NCBI GenBank assembly: GCA_003971905.1
Contig: RSEE01000041.1
Location: forward strand, 62,001 to 126,000
Direction of reading: 5' to 3'
Source of the DNA: Moniliella sp. 'wahieum'
Taxonomy: Eukaryota > Basidiomycota > Moniliellomycetes > Moniliellales > Moniliellaceae
Length of the DNA: 64,000 nt
The notes beneath the pieces are model-generated. The model saw nothing but the letters and a program-made list of their open reading frames with translations, was not told where the DNA came from and ran no database searches. This document shows, piece by piece, positions 57,825 through 64,000 of the stretch (positions are counted from its first letter, which is position 1; every line of letters starts with the position of its first letter). The translations under genes and the position numbers were made by a program.

Positions 57825-58308
57825 TTAGTTCGACACGGAGCTGAGCAAGTCCGAGTCGCCGGCGTCGGTAACGGCGAGCACACTGTAATTCACATCGTGT
57901 CAGTCCATGGGGGCGCCAAGCCTCAAAACAAAACCAAGAAAGGAAAGGAAAGGAAAGGAAAGAAAGGAAAGGAAAGGAAAGGAAAGGAAAAAAGGAAAGG
58001 AAAGGAAAGGATTCCAGGACACAACGTACCCAACGCGGAAGAGTTTACCGGCAGCGGTGCCAAGAGCGACGTTGGAGCCCTGGTAGTGGTGGACCAAGGT
58101 CTTGGACAGCATGGCGTAGTACTCCAGCTCCGACTTGCGCAGCGGCGGGGTGTTGGCCGAGATGAGGACGAGCTTGGCCTTGCCACTGCGCAAGGTCTTG
58201 AGCGTGCTGGCGTACCCCAATTGCACCTTACCCGACTTCATGACAAGCTGCAGCTTGCCATTGATGTTTCTGCGTCGAGGTCTTCTTCTTGTTGCTCACA
58301 GGCGCCAT
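57825..58308 (-). CDS. RPL30: 60S ribosomal protein L30 (eL30)
   Basis: Small conserved cytosolic ribosomal protein. ATG at 58308 gives [13 protein letters not shown], then after a one-base shift [58 protein letters not shown] and [21 protein letters not shown] 147-nt intron (57883-58029, GTACGT..ACAG) splits [19 protein letters not shown], which ends at TAA 57825-57827. This is a full-length eL30. The frame break sits at CAGAAAC near 58270, where one A fewer would give the family's N-I-N; with the rest of the protein so well conserved this is best read as a sequence error. The intron contains a GGAAA pentamer array. Confidence 0.93.
57942..58010 (+). repeat. GGAAA pentamer array in eL30 intron
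   Basis: About thirteen five-base units with two small variants, wholly inside the intron; on the transcribed strand it is a T/C-rich tract and so may serve as a long polypyrimidine run. Confidence 0.9.
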
Positions 58309-58546
58309 TCTTGCACTGCTCAACGATAACAAAACCAAACAAAAAATGTAGTTAGTTCTTCCATCCCGGTCATCAGTCTTCGGCGATAGCAGGACTTTGG
58401 CCAACAGCCTGCGCACAGCCACCCAGACCTCCATCCCGCCACCCCCTGCTGCCCCGTATCCTGTGCCCATGCCACGGCTACGTTCCCGTTGGCCCACCAC
58501 AGGCCGATCACGAGGCCGTGCGAGCACATCCTGGTCCCGCGGAATT

Positions 58547-58622
58547 GGACAGCCGGACAGGGACAGCCGGACAGCAGGACAGAAGGACAGCCGGACAAGG
58601 ACAGAAGGACAGCAGGACAGGA
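58547..58622 (+). repeat. GGACAGCC octamer-type array
   Basis: About nine units of roughly eight bases (GGACAGCC, GGACAGMA, GGACAGG). Confidence 0.85.
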
Positions 58623-59321
58623 GGCCAGGCTGAGCAACCCGCCAGAGTCGGTCGATACTCACGAGTTTGTCGGTCCGGTCGGGAGCGTTGAGGAGATGGG
58701 CAGCAGAGAGGAGCGGTGACCCCGCTGGAAGACGGCGAGAACCTAAGGCTGGGTCATCCGCGGGGAATCGGTGATCAGTGACCTGTGACTATGCGCAAGG
58801 TGCGCTGCATCGCCAGGCAAGCAAGACTGGCGCCAAGCTTTTATAAAATAGGCTGCCGCAGCAGCCAGGTCAACATACCTAGTGCGGCATGCGCGGGCAT
58901 TGCGCCAGCTGGGCTACACCGCCCTGTGCTGTGCCGCTTGGGTTGCTGCGGATCGGGGGCCGCAAGGGCCAGTCGGTGCGCAACGCAGGCTGGGCGAGCG
59001 GAACCAAGCGAGGCAGCAGCGGGGACTGCTGCTACCACACCACCTCGCACCCGTTTCCCCGGCGCGCTTACCCGGTACGTTGATCCCCCTTTGCCTGGTT
59101 AGGCTTTGTACGCCTTGGGTGCCTTGCTGCTGCGGCGCTGTGGTGCTGTGATGCTGTTGGGGGCGACGCCGATGCGCGATTGTGCTCATCGCCTATCGCA
59201 TTGTGCGCGCCGCGCACGCACAGGGTAGCAGTGCTACACCTTGGACGAACGAGGATGCGACGATGTGCCGGCGCGTTGGTTGTCGCCATTGGCTCGTCCC
59301 GCACTGGCATTGGCTCGTTCC

Positions 59322-59374
59322 CCATTGGCATTGGCATTGGCATTGGCATTGGCATTGGCATTGGCATTGGCATT
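59322..59374 (+). repeat. CATTGG hexamer array
   Basis: Nearly nine perfect copies just upstream of the eL37 coding exon, probably in its 5' intron or leader. Confidence 0.95.
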
Positions 59375-59457
59375 ATTGGCCCCCGTGGGAAGTGCGTCTA
59401 ACCCGTCCCTGCGTTTGTTCTGTTTGTTTTGTGGGTGGGTGTGTGGGCAGCAGAGAG

Positions 59458-59712
59458 ACCCGCGGCACCACCTCGTTTGGTTTGCGCCACATTAAGGCGC
59501 ACACGCTGTGCCGTCGTGCGGCGCGTTCGTTCCACAAGCAGCACAAGGAGTGTGCGTCGTGCGGCTACCGTCGGCCAAGACGCTTCGTACCAGTGGGGTC
59601 AGAAGGCCATTCGTCGTCGCACCACGGGCACGGGCCGGATGCGCTACTCAAGACGGTTGCCGCGCAAGGCTAAGAACGGCTTCCGTGCGCGCCTAAGGCT
59701 GCTTCGGCCTAA
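59458..59712 (+). CDS. RPL37: 60S ribosomal protein L37 (eL37)
   Basis: Zinc-binding cytosolic ribosomal protein. The exon from 59458 reads [70 protein letters not shown] and APKAASA before TAA 59710-59712. These blocks cover the whole family except the initial Met, which must be in an upstream exon (an AG acceptor directly precedes ACC at 59458); I could not place it. About four single-base corrections are needed in 250 bases (near 59517, 59569, 59583 and 59687), one of them restoring the second zinc cysteine of CRRC. Such a dense set of breaks in an otherwise intact essential protein points to sequence error. Confidence 0.88.
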
Positions 59713-60482
59713 GCCTCATGTCGGGTTGAAGCTTCAAGCTGGAAGGTGAAGCGTGGAGCTTGATGCGTGAAGCTTGAAGCTTGAAGGTTGAATGGGCGGC
59801 AAGGCAGGCTGAAAAAAAGGGTGGGCAAGCTTTCTATAGACGTGCCTGCCTCCTCTTTTTTCAACCCCCTCCCCAAAAAGGCACGGCGGACGCGCTGTGA
59901 ACTGCATGCTTTATGGTCTGCATTGGCTCGGGCGGCTGGCGAGGATGGCGACATAGAGACGTATTGAAGCGCTGAACAGAGGCAGGGAAAGGCCACTACA
60001 GGCCACTACAGGATAGATACTACAGGGACCTGGATGGGCGGGAGGCCCGACCTCCAAGCCCGTATGGTATGCAGCGTGGCACAACTCTTTCGAAACGCGT
60101 CCAGAGATTGACCCCCCCTCTCCCGCTCTCTGGATCTGACCCCTTTAAGTTTAAGCTCATGTTTTAGTTCGCCATTAACCATTTCTGATCAGCCAAAGCG
60201 TACTATACGTTACGCCAGCACTCGTCTCACTCTCAATCTTAACGTTGACATTGCGGATTCTTATTCCAGAGTAGTGAGAGGTGCATTTGCAGGATCGTGA
60301 GGCAGGGAGCGGGAGCCAAGGGGTGGGTAACAAAGCTCTGCGAGGTATAGCCGCACCTTGCGATCGATCCATGAGGTCCTGATCCATCAGGAAGAAGGGG
60401 GGGGGGTACATAAGCGCAAAGGTGAAGGTTAAAGGTGTAAAGGTGTCAAGGTGCAAAGGGACAGGACAGGGGGGTATGTATT
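59713..60482. other. Intergenic after eL37
   Basis: Starts with AAGCTT heptamer cluster (59726-59794), then CCACTACAGG repeats near 59992-60025 and AAAGGTG repeats near 60418-60460. No gene recognised. Confidence 0.5.
59726..59794. repeat. GAAGCTT heptamer cluster
   Basis: GTTGAAGCTTCAAGCTGGAA, then GTGAAGC, GTGGAGC, GTGAAGC, TTGAAGC, TTGAAGG heptamer-spaced units in the 3' flank of eL37. Confidence 0.85.
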
Positions 60483-63400
60483 CTACGGTTCGTCCGGTGA
60501 GGAAGAAGCCGGCGGCAAGGGCCCCGGCACCGGCATCGGCATCGGCATCGGCAAGGGCAAGGGCGCCGGCATGGGCATGGCGGGTCGTGACAAAGTAGGA
60601 TGGGCGGAAGAACTAGCGAGCTGAGCTACGCGACGCAAAGCTCGTAGCCAGCCCGGTTCAGCCGAGAGAGCTGGGGTAGTGGACGCAGGTGCAGGTGGTG
60701 GGGGGCCATTCGTACGGTCCAGGCTGCCCGAGAGAGAGGCGAGGGTCGAGACGGATCCGCGCGACGGAAGACCACGACTTTGGTCCGAGTCGGTGGAGGC
60801 TAACGACGCAGCGCGGGAACGTAAGGGCGCGGTGCCGGTGGAGGTAAACGCGGGGGTAGAAGTGGAGGTAGAGGTAGACGCCAAGGCGGAAGCTACGAGG
60901 CCGACTCCAGAATTGGGTGACCGAGCCGGAAGAAGGGCTGGAGAGGGAGGGACAGAAGGGCCGGGGCCTGGCCAGCCTGTACCGTGAGCAAAGCTGAAAG
61001 CGCCGTAGGGCTTGGCCGGGCCCGAGGGAGCGAGGGAGAACGGGCAGTAGGCGCAAGGCTGGCGGCGTACTTGTAGGTATACACATACAGCGGACTGGAT
61101 CCAGGTGCCTTGCGCAGGGTGAAGCCCGGTGGTGGTGGGGCTGGAGGGGTGGGCATGGGCGGTACCGGTTCGGCTGATAGTTTGCGGTGCGAGCGGAGAT
61201 GGGTGCGGGAACGAGAGCGGGTGTGCTGGCGAAGACGAGAATGGGACTTGCGCCGGTTGGAGGTGGAGTTGGAGTCGGGGGTGAGTGGAGCGTGGGACCG
61301 ATCGGTCGAGACCGTGTCGACACTGGGAGGGCGAAGGTGCTCGGAACCAGCCCTAGCCCTTGATCCCCCTTCCAAGCCAATATCTCCATTGGCCTTGGTC
61401 TTGCCCTTGGTCGAGCCCTTATCCTTGGCTGCCGTTGTCGGTGGGACAGACGAAGAGGCCGCCACGTTCATAGGCGAGGCCCGCCACTGAGCAAATGGAT
61501 TCTGGGCCAGGGCCGAACGGGCTCGCATTCCCGAAGAAGAGGCCAGCAGCCCATGCCAGTCAACCGACGTAGGTCGCAAACGCGCCACAGGCGCAGGCCC
61601 CTTGGTCGCCAACGCAGGGGCCTCGGCGGGAGGAGAAAGAGGAGAGGCGGAGAGGATCTTTCGTCCACCGGGGCAGGCACGTCGGCATGTTCCGACGTCG
61701 ACCCATCCATCGCTGGCATAAGGGGCAAGTTGCTCCATGGGCACATTCAGCTTGGGAGGGGTCCGCATCGGGGCCGATGGAGTGGCGGGACCGAGTACAG
61801 TGCCCGTTGTGGCAGATTCCACCTCAGTCGTGCTGGGGAATAGGAGCGTCGAGGCCGTCTCTGACACGGCGCGCTCGGTCCGCCGAGGCGACTGCTTTTT
61901 GGGCGACGCGCCGCGAGGCTGAGCAAAGGAAGGGTAGTCTTGTGGCACCTTGGCGGGGGAAGACTGGTGAGGCGGAACGGCAAGGACATGGGCGACCCGT
62001 CCAAAGCCACGCAAATTCATGTCTCCTTGCGGGTGGTAGGGTCCTGCCGCTGCTCTTGCAGACGCTCTTCCTCTGCCCGTTCGTCCTCCGAGTCGTCCAA
62101 ACCAGACGAAGAGTGAGACGAGGTCTCTGTATCGTCAAACGGATTGTGCTCCAGCTGGAAGGGCAAACTTGTCGAGGGCTGAACCATGCCCACTTCATCT
62201 CTCCTCCGAAAACCAAGAGCTGCCAGATCCATCCGACAAGTCTGCCTCCTCGTCGGACAAATCCACCTGATCGAAAAAGGCATCGTCATCGGTATCCCAC
62301 TGATTAATGTCAGCAAGGCGGGCAAGCAAATCGGCCGACGAGTGGGACGTTCCCGATCCGGGGTGTGCACCGAAGGAGGTCCAGGCCGACGCCAGACCCA
62401 GGAGCATAGACGTGGGTGGACGGGAGCGCCACCGGTCTCTCCAACGGGGTCCGGACAGAGTTGGCTCGCGACCTTGCTTCCTGGGGAGATGCCGAGGGAG
62501 ACCACACACCGCCCTGACTTGGGAGCGAGAGGAGACATTGCGGAGCCCGCCGAGCCCGAGCGGCTGAGGCGGGTAGATCGGTCCTACGTTTGGTCGGGGA
62601 ATACGGGGAGGGATCGGGATTGGCACCGCGCCTGGTCCGTCCTCTTTGGCCGGGGTAAGGCCAAGGGCGGGATCGGGTGCGCATCCAGACTCGGCCCAAA
62701 GTCCCCTGACATCTCGGGACTCTCCGCAAACAAGTCCAATCCCGACTCGGGCGGGCGCCGCTGGGGGGGAAGAATGCGAGCGGGCACACGCTTCGAGGGC
62801 GATCGGGTCTTGCGGGAGAGCGAGGCCGGAGGGGGAGGACGAGAGGCGTTTGGGCGGAGGGGATATAGCAGGAGGAAGCGCAAGGGCCGTCGGAATAGGG
62901 GAGCAGCACTTCGACAAGCGTCGTGCTGCAACCTTGGTTGGACAGATAGGGCGGAGTTGGATGCGCACTTGACGTCGAACGCACTGGAAGCACGGGCTAT
63001 GCCTGTAGGTGCGACCTTTGCGCCTACTGGGAATGCGGGCAGAGCGGTCCAATACCGCACCGGCCACAGCCCGAGCAGTCGTCTGTGCTTCGGTCGCATG
63101 GCCAGCTTGGCGGGCAAGACGCTGCAGAGCGGTCAAAATCAGTCGGGAACGAGCGATCCAGCGTTGCTGTTGGGCGCCTACCAACACGTGGCGTACCGCC
63201 CTGTCGACATGGTCCAGGACAGGCTCCTCCAGGTCCTCCACCACATCGTCCGGCCACTCTCTCGTCCTCCTCCACGACTTCTGATACCATCGACAGAGAG
63301 ACATCCTCCTGTTGTTCGGGCGAGGCCCGAGGGTCCAACGGCGCTGCTCCCAATGGCTCCCCCAAAGCTGCAGCCAGCTCGGAGCCAAGGTCGTTGCCAT

Positions 63401-64000
63401 GACCATCGTTTCTACGCCCACGGGCGAATCATCGTCAGAAGCCATAGGCGAGTCGAGTTCAGGTTCTGGTGGAGCAGGTGGCTCCGTTTCCTGGTTGGGC
63501 AGTACCAAAGGCGGGGGGGTGGCTGCAAGGAGGGCCGTTCTCAGGGCACACTGGAGCAGTTTATGGGTTTTGCGCATGGCCTCAGCACGAGTAACGGGTC
63601 GGCGTTGTCGCTGTGGGGGTGAGGACCGATGCGAGGGGAGAGCAAGGTGTGATCGCGATCCAAAGTGGGGGCTGTCCGGCACGGGCCCGGTGGGGCTGGG
63701 CCCAGACGGCGGACAGGAGTAGCCAAGATGGCCGGAGTGGTATCGACTTCGAACACAGGTCGAACGGCAGGGGAAGTACGGGTGATGGCGACCGGTCCCG
63801 ACAGATCAAATGTGGGCGAGGGATGGAGGTGGGGCTGGAGGAAGAAGGGGTGGCAGCGGTAGAGGCAGTGGCGGTGACGCGTGCATGGTCCTGGGTCAGC
63901 TGGCGAAGCTTGGTACGCAGCTGAACCTGGGTTGCCAGAGCACGTTCCTCGGCCTGCGTGGCCATGGCTTGCTGGGCCTCGAGCTCGCTCTGGAGATGGG
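60483..64000 (-). CDS. Large coiled-coil/disordered protein, partial
   Basis: Not recognised; runs off the right edge so the N-terminus is missing. From the edge inward: a coiled coil (HLQSELEAQQAMATQAEERA, then VQLRTKLRQLTQDHARV), a helical part near 63100-63560 (TRAEAMRKTHKLLQCALRTA; DVVEDLEEPVLDHVDRAVRH; SRLILTALQRLARQ), a long Pro/Ser/Arg-rich stretch, an acidic block near 62250 (DTDDDAFFDQVDLSDEEADL), LEHNPFDDTETSS with SEDERAEEERLQEQ, then MNLRGFGRVAHVL and Ser/Pro-rich sequence with KLNVPMEQLAPYASDGWVDV. The C-terminus has TSTSTSTPA and MPMPMPMPV dipeptide runs and ends SPDEP at TAG 60483. More than 1,100 codons are in view, with several frame shifts. The coiled coil plus acidic and NPFDD-like motifs suggest a scaffold or trafficking protein, but this is only an inference. 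Confidence 0.5.
60533..60575 (+). repeat. CGGCAT/GGGCAA hexamers
   Basis: Six-base units near the 3' end of the large minus-strand gene, giving Met-Pro and Leu-Pro dipeptides. Confidence 0.85.

Larger units (their letters stand above)
58309..59450. other. Divergent eL30-eL37 promoter region
   Basis: The two ribosomal protein genes are divergent, so this 1.1 kb is a shared upstream region and probably includes untranslated exons or introns of both. It contains a GGACAGCC/GGACAGMA octamer array at 58547-58622, and CATTGG hexamers at 59322-59374. An acceptor-like GCAG at 59447-59450 precedes the eL37 exon. Confidence 0.5.

Noticed and set aside
62230-62290. DDDAFFDQVDLS block as an oxysterol-binding protein hallmark
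   Set aside because: No sterol-binding domain signature follows it; the downstream sequence is Ser/Pro-rich.

Overview
The window looks like nuclear DNA of a basidiomycete fungus, most likely a smut-lineage (Ustilaginomycotina) or yeast-like species. The reasons are zero to two short GT-AG introns per gene (mostly 68-170 nt, GTACGT-type donors), a GC-rich coding sequence, a Zn2Cys6 regulator, a secretory (LIP-type) lipase, RIC8, COX20, NUP120/160 and cytosolic and mitochondrial ribosomal protein genes. The lineage is an inference; no marker here fixes the species.

Layout. 0.65-3.6 kb: RCC1-repeat protein (+). 3.6-11.3 kb: AT-richer gene-poor island with shards of a reverse-transcriptase-type element. 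11.3-12.5 kb: short-chain dehydrogenase (-). 15.1-16.6 kb: non-LTR-type retroelement remains (-). 17.8-21.0 kb: RIC8/synembryn (-). 23.4-26.0 kb: low-complexity protein with a compact C-terminus (-). 27.1-27.9 kb: unrecognised ORF (+). 28.3-28.9 kb: COX20 (+). 29.5-34.7 kb: NUP120/NUP160 (+). 35.0-36.6 kb: secretory lipase (+). 37.7-40.0 kb: JmjC (JMJD5-like) oxygenase (-). 41.6-43.5 kb: RRM protein of Whi3 type (-). 45.5-45.8 kb: candidate 36-residue zinc protein (-). 47.6-48.4 kb: mitochondrial ribosomal protein uL22m (-). 49.1-52.2 kb: Zn2Cys6 transcription factor (+). 53.9-55.2 kb: NYN-domain protein (-). 55.5-57.3 kb: small broken Ty1/copia element (-). 57.8-58.3 kb: ribosomal protein eL30 (-). 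59.45-59.7 kb: ribosomal protein eL37 (+). 60.5 kb to the right edge: large coiled-coil/disordered protein (-).

Two window-wide properties matter for any reader. First, almost every recognisable gene, including essential ribosomal proteins, needs single-base frame corrections, often at short homopolymers, while the protein text on both sides is well conserved. This fits uncorrected indels in the assembly better than gene decay, so CDS spans below are loci, not clean open frames. Second, short tandem repeats are everywhere: those inside genes mostly have a 6- (or 9/12-) base period and give dipeptide repeats, whereas those between genes are mostly 7-base units.

The genes are ordinary housekeeping and regulatory genes on both strands with no evident operon or cluster. 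I found no convincing new defence, metabolic or mobile system. The most unusual items are the period-6/period-7 repeat split, a 128-base tandem duplication inside the RCC1 gene, an RRM interrupted by a low-complexity insert, and the tiny zinc protein.
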